Positions 36,442 to 46,084 of a stretch of 64,000 nt of DNA are shown here, piece after piece. Position 1 is the stretch's first letter; every line of letters starts with the position of its first letter. The notes beneath the pieces were generated by a model, which saw nothing but the letters and a program-made list of their open reading frames with translations, searched no databases and had not been told where the DNA came from. The position numbers and the translations under genes were made by a program. This DNA comes from Helichrysum umbraculigerum (taxonomy: Eukaryota > Streptophyta > Magnoliopsida > Asterales > Asteraceae). Location: the NCBI GenBank assembly GCA_949592205.1, contig CATIUR010000001.1:73815059-73879058 (forward strand), read 5' to 3'.

Positions 36442-36710
36442 TCAAAATGTTCGCAAAGAAGTCTTGAATATAATCTACAGATTCAAAAACTCGTTCCCGT
36501 ACTTGTAAAATCGAAATCAAACGAAAACAATAAATCGCCTCGTTTCGCCTTTTTGACGGACTCGCAAGCTCTACTGAACTCGCGAAGATTTGTGGGTTCG
36601 GTGGGTGAGCTTGACTCGTTTGACCCCCTTTATACTTTTATCCGATTCGCGAGATTTAAGTGGACTCGCAAGTTGATGCCAACTCGCAGAAACAATTAAA
36701 AACGCGAATT
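36442..36710 (-). promoter_or_regulatory. Putative internal promoter of the S1 extra gene
   Basis: Minus-strand TATAAA (36629-36634, in AAGTATAAAGGGGG) lies about 190 bp upstream of the donor. GACTCGC/AACTCGC motifs flank it (36561-36690), as they do upstream of the LTR's TATA-like box. Confidence 0.5.
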
Positions 36711-38043
36711 TAATTCTAAGTATAAATGAAAACCCGATATTTTACAAGTCTAAATTATAATTAATTTTCACTTGTATTTGTCACGTTTTGTTCAACTCAA
36801 AAACATTCAATAAAATTTAATTCCGAAGGGTAAACATAATTAACACAAAAATTAAAAACAGATAAAAATAAGATAAAAATACAACTATATAAACATTGTT
36901 ATCAAGTACCATTTTATTAAATACTTTAAACAAAGTAAATATACATACTAAATAAGATTTTATCTGCTTAGGGATCATATTAGAAAGAATAAGCATTTAA
37001 GTATTTATTAAAAAGTCTAAGTAGATTGGTAGTATACATACCGCATGAAATTTAAATAAATTACTATAAAATTACAACTAAATTTATCATTTATGCATTT
37101 ATATTTATAAAACTATATCTTAGGTACCTTTATCCACATAGCATAATTAATAAATGCATTACTCACATAAAGTGAATATTTTAATTATAGATAATTCAAG
37201 ACGATTACCGGTATTATGATCCACATAAACAAATTAGACTCAATTTTCTAAGCAAACTCTTTATTATTAGAATGAGTATTATCAAGTGCTTCCTATTATA
37301 TGATATACTGAAGAATTCAAGTAAAACACATAACACTGTATCATTAAATTTTCAAGGTAGCGGTTACTAAATGATGTATCTTTTCGAAACATATAACATA
37401 CACTTGAATTTTTAAGGTTAGACAAATATCAAACATACTTTAAATATGCTATGTTATCTAAGTCTGTACGTAGTACAACAGAAGATCCCTTCTAGCATAA
37501 TTCAAAATATATTTGAGAATATTAATTTAATTAAAGGTTTCAGTTCTGTACTTAGTACAACAGAGTTACCAGTAATTAAGTTAATACCCATATTGCTACT
37601 ATTTGTCAATTCAAATTAATATGTATGATAACAGTGTAAGGCAATACCATCATTCAACAATTAAGACTTAATGTCATACATCATAGAATAGTAACACAAA
37701 ATAATAAACAAGTAGTTAATTAACTTCTTAAGGCTTAGAAAATTTCATATAATTTGCCTACCAGTACATCATATGATGAAGCCATCTAAAGATTTAATAA
37801 AAATAGACAAATTATAACTTGTGGATATAGGTGTATAATCAAATAAATATAAACACATACCTGATAGAACCGCTGTAGTTCTAAAGCAACTTTATTTGAA
37901 CCTACTACCATATCATACTTAGGACTTAAGCTTATTATTGTAAAGCTTATTCTCCTAATGTACTATCATATCCCTTAGTTTTTGCAAATAAAAACTCAAA
38001 TGAAGGCGATTCCCCTTAGGTAACAAGCAAATGAATGCCATAC

Positions 38044-38086
<43 letters not shown>

Positions 38087-38130
38087 ACACATGAATACTA
38101 ACTATTACAAAAATACCCTTGGAAGACTAA
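36711..38130 (-). other. Conserved non-coding block after S1 pol
   Basis: AT-rich, no gene. 36900-38000 is recognisably homologous to 56040-57000 in S2 and to the tail of D. It carries two copies of CTGTAC.TAGTACAACAGA (37464-37484 and 37546-37565) and CATCATATGATGAAG-type sequence near 37770. A run of about 35 T (38046-38081; poly-A on the minus strand) lies about 50 nt past the pol stop. Confidence 0.6.
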
Positions 38131-41100
38131 TCACTCTGGATTTCTCATTCCGTTTAGTTGAACCAACGTCTCAAATCTTGCTCTGTCGAACGCCTTTGTG
38201 TATAAGTCTGCTAAGTTATCCAATGATGGAACCTTAACTAACTTTATCAATTTCTTCTCAGCACAATCTCTAATAAAATGATGTCGAATATCAATATGCT
38301 TAGTTTTACTGTGCTTCACTGGATTATTGGTGATCGACATAGTAGATTCGTTATCAATCATCATAGGAGTATTAGTTATATTTAACCCGTAATCCCGCAG
38401 TTGCTGTTGAATCCAAAGTACTAGTGAGCAACAGCTGCCAGCTGCAACATACTCAGCTTCACATGTAGAAATGGCTACCGAGGTTTGCTTCTTGCACTGC
38501 CAGGATACTAATCTACCTCCTAGGAATTGACATCCTCCGGTCGTAGATTTCCTATTTTGATTGCATCCTCCATAATCCGAATCAGTATAAGCTACGAGAT
38601 CTAAGTCTCCATCAATCGGATACCAAAGACCCAGCTTAGGTTTCCCTTTGAGGTAACGAAAGATTCGTTTAACAGCTTGCATGTGTGACTCTTTCGGATT
38701 AGCCTGATATCTTGCGCATAAACAAACAGCAAACATTATATCAGGCCTAGAGGCTGTAAGATACATTAGTGATCCGATCATGGCTCTATAAAGAGTTGGA
38801 TCCACATCGCTATCACTCGATGTATCTGGACCTAGTCCATGATTGACTGGAATTGGAGTATTGTAGACCTTGCTTTCATCCATCTTAAAGCGTTCTAATA
38901 GCTCATATGTATATTTAGATTGATGAATAAAGAATCCATCCTTCTTTTGATCAACTTGTAATCCTAAGAAGAAGTTCAACTCTCCCATTGCAGACATTTC
39001 AAACATTTTTCTCATGACTTTCTCAAATTCTTGACACATCTTTTCATCAGATGATCCAAAGATAATGTCATCAACATAAACTTGCACGAGAAGAAAATCT
39101 TTCTTTTTCCATTTCACAAACAGTGTACTATCAATCGATCCTCTTGTAAATCCATTCTCAAGTAGATACGTTGATAGTGTTCCATACCATGCCCTAGGTG
39201 CTTAATGTAATCCATATAGAGCCTTATTCAATCGATATACTCTATCTGGATACTCAGGATCAGCAAACCCTGGCGGTTGTGAAACATACACCAATTCTTC
39301 CACTTTGCCATACAAAAAGGCACTCTTAACATCCAACTGATAAACTTTTATACCAAAATAAGATGCGAATGCTAAGAACACTCTAATTGCTTCTAGCCTA
39401 GCAACTGGTGCAAACACTTCATTGTAGTCAATACCTTCTTGTTGATTAAAACCTTGAACCACTAGACGAGCTTTATTGCGAGTAACGATTCCCTTATCAT
39501 CTCTCTTGCACTTAAATACCTATCTAGTACCAATTGGATATTCTCCCTTCGGTAGGTCAACCAACTCCCATACTTGTAATTTAGAGAACTGAGATAGTTC
39601 TTCTTGCATTGCTTCTACCCACGAGCTTTCTTTTAAAGCCATTTGAACATTTTTAGGCTCGACTTGTGAGATAAAGCATGAATATAGACATTGATTAGGA
39701 ATCCCTGTCTCTTTCATTGCAGTATACAAGCTTTGGTATTCAGAATTCTCAGACGTACTAGTTCTGGATTGATGCCTGGTTTGAACCGGAGTATTAATAT
39801 CACCGATGATGTTTTCAACCGGATGATTCTTACTCGTTCTAGTTGTAGTAACTGGTTCAACCGGTATATCATCTTCTAAATTAGTACCAATCTCTTCCAA
39901 TTCAGGTACATCTTCCGTACGTGCTGAAGATATTCTTAAATGTTTCAAAGGAGTAAGTATCTCATCAAACTTTGTAGAGAGTTCATCAGGATCTACTGTT
40001 TCGTGAGACTTATCCTCTGAAGGTTGTTGTGACTCACTTGTGGAAGCTTTATCTGAGTCAACATTAGTCTTAATTCCAGACTGCTTAACACTTGATGTTG
40101 AAGCGGGACCAATATTCTCATCTTCAAACAATAAATGTTCAGCTATCTCTGAATCACTGACATAGTCACTAATAGGAACTTTAAATGATGCAAAAAGATC
40201 AGAATAGTCAAATTGCCAATCTAAGCCCTTATGAACATCAGGTGAGTAGCTCGTAACCTCAATATTATAAACTACCTCCAAACGTCCTGTGACTTTATTA
40301 AAGACTCTCTTGTTTGGCGAATTGGGCATATAACCTAGGAAAAATCCTTCGTCAGCCTTCTCACCAAATTTAGCTTGATGTCCAGTCTTTAATATGGTGC
40401 ATGAAACTCCAAAGGGTTCAAACCCTTTTAAGTTAGGTTTCTTATTGTTCAAAAGCTCATAACAAGTCTTGTTATGTCTCTTAACCGTAAGAACTCTATT
40501 AAGAACATAACATGCTGTATTCACTGCTTCTGCCCAAAAGATGACCGGAAGCTTTGAATCAGCAAGCATTGTTCTAGCAGCTTCAATCAACGTTCTATTT
40601 TTCCTTTCAGCAACACCATTCTGTTGAGGTTCATAAGGTGCACTGAATTGATGTAATATCCCTTTGCTTAAGCAATAGATATTCAACGTTGAATTCTTAA
40701 ATTCTGTTCCATTGTCACTACGAATACGCTTAACTCTCCTTTTATAGACATTCTCTACTAGATCAAAGAACTCAATTAGAATTCCAGGAGTCTCATCCTT
40801 TGATCCCAAAAAGAATACCCAAGAAAATCTAGAATAATCATCTGTGACAACCAAACAATACCATTTGCCACCTAGACTTCTTTTGCTTATAGGGCCTAAG
40901 AGGTCCATATGTAGCAATTCAAATGGCGAGGAGATAGAGTTTTCAGTCTTAGGTCTGTGTGGTTTCTTGTGCTGCTTTCCTTTCAATGCAAGGAACACAC
41001 TTATCCTCAGACTCGAAACGTTTTTGTGGTACACCTAGAACCAAACCATTTTTGGTTATATAATTCATCTTTCTCCAGTTCAGATGTGCCATTCTCCTAT

Positions 41101-41542
41101 GTCATAACAATGCGTCTGTTTCCGAAGCCTTGGATAATAAACATGTAGACACCATTGAAGAGTTAGGAACACCCATGTTGATAGCATAGATGTCCTTCTT
41201 CCTTGGCGCCCTCATCGATATCCATTTATCAGGAATTGTTAAACCTGGCTTCAGGACTAAGGCCTCCTTTTCATTAAAATAAACTGGGTGACCTTTATCA
41301 CAGACTTGGGAAACACTCACTAGGTTGTGAGTAAGTTCTTCAACATAGTTCACATCCTCAAGAGTCAAAGTTCCATTTGAAACTTTTCCTTTTCCCGAAA
41401 TTACTCCTCCTTTATCTCCTGCAAAATTTACCTTTTACTTGAGACTCTCCTTGAAGTCCTTCAGTGGACTTCTTTCTCCAGTCATGTGTCTTGAGCATCC
41501 ACTGTCTACATACCACCAGCTGTCCTTATTCACAGCATGCTC
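38131..41542 (-). pseudogene. pol of S1: protease, integrase, reverse transcriptase, RNase H
   Basis: Protease WYVDSGCSRHMTG starts near 41510. The GAG-pre-integrase zinc region contains HRRMAHLN. Integrase core: HMDLLGPISK, RIRSDNGTEF and PQQNGVAERKNRT, so D, D and E are all present. RT: VYQLDVKSAFLYGKVEE, catalytic LLVQVYVDDIIFGS. RNase H: GGCQFLGGRLVSWQCKKQT, EAEYVAAGSCCS, ending FETLVQLNGMRNPE. Stops at 41435, 41102, 39520 and 39202; the last three replace Trp, Trp and Gln that are intact in S2, each a C-to-T type change. A one-base shift lies near 40985-41035. Not translatable as one polyprotein. Confidence 0.92.
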
Positions 41543-41568
41543 CTGCACATAACACAAGATACGATCAG
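41543..41568 (-). promoter_or_regulatory. Branch-point-like CTGAT and 3' splice site at the S1 gag/pol boundary
   Basis: The gag stop TGA (41565-41567) overlaps CTGAT (41564-41568). A T-rich tract and GTGCAG (AG at 41544-41543) follow, 22 nt from the candidate branch A. The pol frame opens right after the AG. The same arrangement occurs in S2 and D. Confidence 0.45.
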
Positions 41569-44381
41569 TTATCAAGAGGGACCCAAGCCATTACGGTCTT
41601 GGTTTGTCCCTTATCATCAACAAACTTAAGCTCTTTAAAATAACCATCCTTCCCATCAGGAGCTTTGGTCACTTTCGAAGTAGCTTGAGTTTGTGGACGA
41701 TCAGCCTTAAGAGGTGAATTTGAGGAGAACCTCTTAGGCACATAATTATGAGCTCTATTATAATAATTATAATTAAACTCATGTGATCGTGAAGTAGTAC
41801 CACTCTCATAATGACTATGGCCTCTACTTGTAGTTCTAAACCTCGACGGTGTCACATCCCTAGACTTATGGACATAATTATCACCTTGAGTATATGGCCG
41901 TTTAGGTTTAGGAGGGGAGACACTATGCTTACCATCTCTTTTAAGAATGTTAACAGGTTTATTACCTAACTTAGGTTTGGCATCTAACCCGTCTACAGTC
42001 ATACTAGAGTCGGTCTGTGTCTTTTCATCCATCACAAGCTTATGTGGTGTTTCAGGCTTTTTGTTAGGACAACACGAAGCCACGTGTCCCTTTTGATGAC
42101 ACTTGAAACATGACATCTGCTTGCGCGATTTACTCACTTTTGCTTTCTCATCCGGAGTCTTAGGCACTAAAGGTTTAAGCTGTTCCTTATTAACTTTATC
42201 ATCAGTCTTAGCATCGTTAATCACTCCACCCGATACAAATTGTATTTTGGTGAACTGAGAAGCCTTGCTATTATCTAATGATACGTTCTTAATAACATCT
42301 TTCTGTGCCTCTGACTGTTCAGGTTTATCAGCTACTGAAATCTCAGGACTAACTTCAGTCATCTCAGAATCTTCAGGAATAGGAGTGTAATTGGCATTAA
42401 AAGGCGGGGATACATCATTGTAACCTAACCCAGTCTTGTCCTTTACACTACGTTGAGCATCTAACATTTTATCCATTTGAGATGTCCTATAGTTCTCAAG
42501 TTTACGGTTTTGCTCAATTAACCTTAAGTTAAGGTTCACTATTTCCTGATCCTTACTAGCAATCGTCTCATTTAAGTCTTTAATATTCATATAGAGACCA
42601 TCTATGATAACAGATTTTTCACTTATGGTATCTCTAAGTTTTGTTCTATCCGAAGCATCAGACTTAATTTTATCTTTTAAGACATGTTTATCATCACTTA
42701 ATCTGCGAATATCCATAATAGCTTGATCAAGTTCAGATCTAACAGTCTTATAGGATTCCTTATCCATATTTAATTGAGATGACAAATTGCTATTTGACAC
42801 AGTTAAGACACTATTCTGAGATTGTAAATCAGTAACTAAGTAACAAACATCAGCAAGATTAAGAATATCTAAACATACCTTCTTCTTGTCAGTTTGTAAT
42901 TCAGCCATACGTGCCACTAATTCATCAGGACTCATATCTGGAGCTGAATCCATATATAGCACGTCATCATCACTTGCCTTCACTTCAGACTCAGGCACCT
43001 CTACTCTCTGTTCCATATCAGTAGGCATATAGGAAACTGATCCAGCAGTTGTCTCTTCAATCTCGGCCATCAAGGCTTCCTCAGATTGAGCTTGCCAATC
43101 ATAAGAGCCATCCAACTGCTTCACCACTAAGGCTTTGGAAGCAAGAGTAATTCCCGAACCTTGTTTTCCTTGTGCTTCTACTTTAGGTCTTTGGCATTCT
43201 CTAGCAAAATGACCAATACCCTGACAGTTAAAGCATCTGACCTTGGTTTTATCAAACCCTGATCTATTGCCCAACACCTTTCTACCAGTTCTCTTGAGGA
43301 AATTCTTCACCTTTCTAGAAATCAACGCAAGTTGATCTTGAAGCTCCAATTCCTCAAGATAATCAGAATCTATCTGCTCATAATCCTCATCAAACAGAAT
43401 AGGATCATTGATCTTTCCCTCTATATAGTTTTCATATGATGCCACAAAGGAAGCAAGAACAGACAATTGCTGTTCAGCAGATTTCACACTCATCGGCATC
43501 TTCTGATGCTCTTGAGGTGACTTCTCAGAATTCTTTCCCTTTGTCTCATCACCAGAGGAAGAAATAAAGCACAGATCTTCAGAAATCAGTTCTCCATTTT
43601 CATTAGTATCACCAACTAACAGTGCAGTGGTCGAACTAGATGACGCAGTCGAAAGACTTGACTTTCCATGATACAACCCAGGGTTCTGAACCTGATCAGA
43701 ATCACTATCTCTTGACTTCTTGGAGAAATCATAACCTTTCAGCTTGTCAATGACTTGCTCTAAGGTCATAGTAGAATACCTAGTTTCGTTATCCTTAATC
43801 ATAACGCCATACATTTCCCATTTAGAAGGCAAACCCTCAAGAAACTTGTCGGTTTTGGATACTTCTTCTTCAACAATTTCATGGTATTCTAATTCACTTA
43901 GCAGATGGTAGAATCGTGTGACATATGCATCAAGATCTTCTCCTTTTAAAGCTTTAAACATAGTAAACTGCTTTTTAAGAAGACTCCTCTTGCCAGCTCT
44001 CACCTGTGGACTTCCCTCACCTCTTTTCTCTAGAGCTTCCCAGAGCGTTCTAGCAGTATGAAAAGACTTGAGTTGATGAGCAATCTCTTTAGGAAGACAC
44101 ATCTTTATGCATGAATGTGATTTATTCTCATTTCTGTAAGCTTCCTTCTCTTGATCACTCATGTTCGCATAGGTAAGAACTACAGTAGCATTTTGAACAG
44201 TTTGAGTAGGTGGGGTGTATCCACTCTTGATACACATCCAGATAGACAGGTCATGGAATCTACAGTAAGATTCGAATCTGTCCTTCCAATTGTAGTAATC
44301 CTCGATTCTTAACAACTTAGGTGGAACATTTGACTTTCCCACCTCGTGGTCCATTTCGATCATTCTACTTAAGTCAGACAT
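41565..44381 (-). CDS. gag of S1, intact ORF of 938 codons
   Basis: Full-length SIRE-type gag, start MSDLSRMIEMDHEVGKSN. The UBN2-like capsid region covers about residues 20-230 (NWKDRFESYC, LWEALEKRGEGSPQV, KKQFTMFKALKGEDLDAYV, FLEGLPSKWE). A first zinc knuckle CFNCQGIGHFAREC (C-x2-C-x4-H-x4-C) lies near residue 375 and a second, CFKCHQKGHVASCC, near residue 757. Between them lies a long coiled-coil segment (repeated Leu/Asp/Lys heptads, about residues 490-630). It ends VMAWVPLDN, comparable to KAWVSHKY and KAWVTVSH in the other two gags, so the stop is the natural end. It is the only fully open structural gene of S1. Confidence 0.92.
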   Translation of the reverse strand: MSDLSRMIEMDHEVGKSNVPPKLLRIEDYYNWKDRFESYCRFHDLSIWMCIKSGYTPPTQTVQNATVVLTYANMSDQEKEAYRNENKSHSCIKMCLPKEIAHQLKSFHTARTLWEALEKRGEGSPQVRAGKRSLLKKQFTMFKALKGEDLDAYVTRFYHLLSELEYHEIVEEEVSKTDKFLEGLPSKWEMYGVMIKDNETRYSTMTLEQVIDKLKGYDFSKKSRDSDSDQVQNPGLYHGKSSLSTASSSSTTALLVGDTNENGELISEDLCFISSSGDETKGKNSEKSPQEHQKMPMSVKSAEQQLSVLASFVASYENYIEGKINDPILFDEDYEQIDSDYLEELELQDQLALISRKVKNFLKRTGRKVLGNRSGFDKTKVRCFNCQGIGHFARECQRPKVEAQGKQGSGITLASKALVVKQLDGSYDWQAQSEEALMAEIEETTAGSVSYMPTDMEQRVEVPESEVKASDDDVLYMDSAPDMSPDELVARMAELQTDKKKVCLDILNLADVCYLVTDLQSQNSVLTVSNSNLSSQLNMDKESYKTVRSELDQAIMDIRRLSDDKHVLKDKIKSDASDRTKLRDTISEKSVIIDGLYMNIKDLNETIASKDQEIVNLNLRLIEQNRKLENYRTSQMDKMLDAQRSVKDKTGLGYNDVSPPFNANYTPIPEDSEMTEVSPEISVADKPEQSEAQKDVIKNVSLDNSKASQFTKIQFVSGGVINDAKTDDKVNKEQLKPLVPKTPDEKAKVSKSRKQMSCFKCHQKGHVASCCPNKKPETPHKLVMDEKTQTDSSMTVDGLDAKPKLGNKPVNILKRDGKHSVSPPKPKRPYTQGDNYVHKSRDVTPSRFRTTSRGHSHYESGTTSRSHEFNYNYYNRAHNYVPKRFSSNSPLKADRPQTQATSKVTKAPDGKDGYFKELKFVDDKGQTKTVMAWVPLDN

Positions 44382-44830
44382 CTTAAAAATGTAAAATTAA
44401 ACTGTTTCAGCGAATTCAGAAAACTCAACTCACAAGACTCAGCTCAACTCGCAATCTCAGCTCGACTCGCAGAATTCGTCGATTCGCAAGCCTAAGTTCG
44501 GATTGCTAAAAGATATCGATTCGCAAGTGATGTCGATTCGCGAGGGATCTCGGTTCGACTCGCAAGCCTCAGTTCGACTCGCTAGTTCAACTCGGTTCGC
44601 AGGCGACGCTGGAACCCTAATCTCGACTCGCGAAACGGCTGTTAAACCCGAAAAAACGAAAATTTAAGGTATTTTTACGAACGAAACAGAGAATTTCGAC
44701 TGTAAACTAACCCTAAAACTTCCAGAGAATGATTTTGATCGTTAGTATTGCAAGTATGCACGTAAAAACGACCCGAATCAAAAACGCAATATCACTAAAA
44801 CTTATGAACACACTCGTATTTAGCCCGAAA
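44382..44830 (-). promoter_or_regulatory. S1 leader with ACTCGC motif cluster
   Basis: Untranslated leader between PBS and gag. More than a dozen CTCGC/TTCGC motifs (GACTCGC, AACTCGC, GATTCGC) lie in 44425-44640. The same word fills the LTR and the internal promoter region. Confidence 0.7.
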
Positions 44831-44842
44831 GCTCTGATACCA
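44831..44842 (-). other. S1 primer binding site (iMet)
   Basis: Minus-strand TGGTATCAGAGC, 2 nt inside the LTR. Confidence 0.9.
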
Positions 44843-44844
44843 GA

Positions 44845-45425
44845 TGTAAGTCCCCTAGTTTTAGGATCGATAACTTCGTTATCTGTAGTATTAAGGTGCG
44901 GAATCCCTCAATACGGTGTTATCTTACTAACAACGAATATGTTCGTATTGCGTATACTAATACTTAGCTTTAAACGATAATACGTCAAAGCCTAGCCGTT
45001 AGGTTTGTTTTCTCTGGGTTATTCGAATTCGCAGGTTCAGAATATGCAAAAAGTGTTAACGATTTCATAAGGAAAATCGTTTAAATAGTTCTGTCCGGCT
45101 CGGCTCGCATGGGCCGGCGAGTTCGGTCCAACTCGCAGCCCAAGCCCAGTATAAAGCTCGGCTCGCCAGTCTGATACCTCACGAGTTCAGGTCTCACCTC
45201 ACAGCTCGACTCGCTGCGACCTGAGATCTCGACTCGCCTCGCATCAAACGTCTATTTCCTTATTTCGTATTTAACATTCGTTTAACTTAGCACAATAATA
45301 TGTTTAACGAATATTACTAACAAAACAAATATTTATTTACAAATCTAAACCAATATACAAACATAATAATAATTACACTAGTCCTATTTCAAGCTAGATC
45401 TGTTGTCACAATCTATGTCTCAACA
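44845..45425 (-). mobile_element. S1 5' LTR
   Basis: 581 bp, same length as the 3' LTR with about 3 substitutions by eye. Short ORFs at 30952 and 44729 are just the LTR read in frame. Confidence 0.93.
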
Positions 45426-45430
45426 CTTCT

Positions 45431-45661
45431 TCATTATCTTGCAATAAAATAACTTTCCTTCTTCACTTAGATACTTATCCGGAATAGCTTTAGTAATTGG
45501 TACTTCATCTGGCTTCATTAATGTATGCATCCATCGTTGAATATTTTCTATAGCTCCTTCCCGATAATTAATTGCATTAGTAATTATCATTGTATTATTT
45601 TCATTATTATTAACCCAAACATGGTTTGTTAATGACTGTTCTAAAATTGTATAGATGAATC
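45431..45661 (-). pseudogene. N-terminal part of the unidentified ORF split by S1
   Basis: 76 open codons on the minus strand, truncated at 45661 by the C1 LTR. Contains NAINYREGAIENIQRWM. Its last base joins codon-perfect to 30998 across S1. No start codon is visible because the upstream part is cut off. Confidence 0.6.
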
Positions 45662-46069
45662 TGTTGGTACATATTTGTGTCTGTCAGTTGGTCTAGCTCG
45701 TGTTTTGTAATTAGATTTGAGTTTCCTGATTCCTGCGACGTTGTGCGTAACGTCGCAGGTGCGACATCAGGTATTGGGCCTGCGACGTAGTCAACGTCGC
45801 ATGGGCTTGGGCCTGCGACGTCGTGTGCGACGTCGCAGGTGCCAGATTTTGTATATAAACGTTTTACGTTTTCTGTTTTAGGGTTGAAAAAACCCTAAAT
45901 ACCATTTGTCGAAATCCCTGTAATCTGATCGAATATAATTCAATATACAAACATTTGGTTCTTATTTATTGCGTATTGATTATTTGTGTGTTTAGTTTAT
46001 AACTTAATCGTTGATTCCGCAAACGATTGAGTGACTCGGTTCGCATAGATCCAAGGTTAGGGACAAACA
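45662..46069 (+). mobile_element. C1-family Copia LTR, plus strand
   Basis: 408 bp, TGTTGGTACATATTTG to GGGACAAACA, followed by an iMet PBS. GCGACGTCGC-type motifs at about 45735-45840 sit just upstream of TATATAAA (45852-45859). About 8 differences from the inverted copy at 51374-51781. Left flank GAATC has no matching right flank, so it is not one end of a simple insertion. Confidence 0.9.
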
Positions 46070-46071
46070 AC

Positions 46072-46084
46072 TGGTATCAGAGCC
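46072..46084 (+). other. Primer binding site (iMet) after the C1 LTR
   Basis: TGGTATCAGAGCC, 2 nt after the LTR. Confidence 0.9.

Larger units (their letters stand above)
30994..45430 (-). mobile_element. Copia element S1 (SIRE type), complete with TSD, minus strand
   Basis: Target duplication CTTCT at 30994-30998 and 45426-45430. LTRs 30999-31579 and 44845-45425, both 581 bp, differing at about 3 positions by eye (for example GCATGGCCCTGC against GCATGGGCCGGC). Element length 14,427 bp. Minus-strand order: LTR, iMet PBS, leader, gag, PR-INT-RT-RH, conserved non-coding block, internal promoter region, extra multi-exon gene, PPT, LTR. INT before RT marks Copia. Large size, long gag and a post-pol ORF fit the SIRE/Maximus lineage. 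Gag is open throughout; pol and the extra gene carry stops. Confidence 0.93.
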
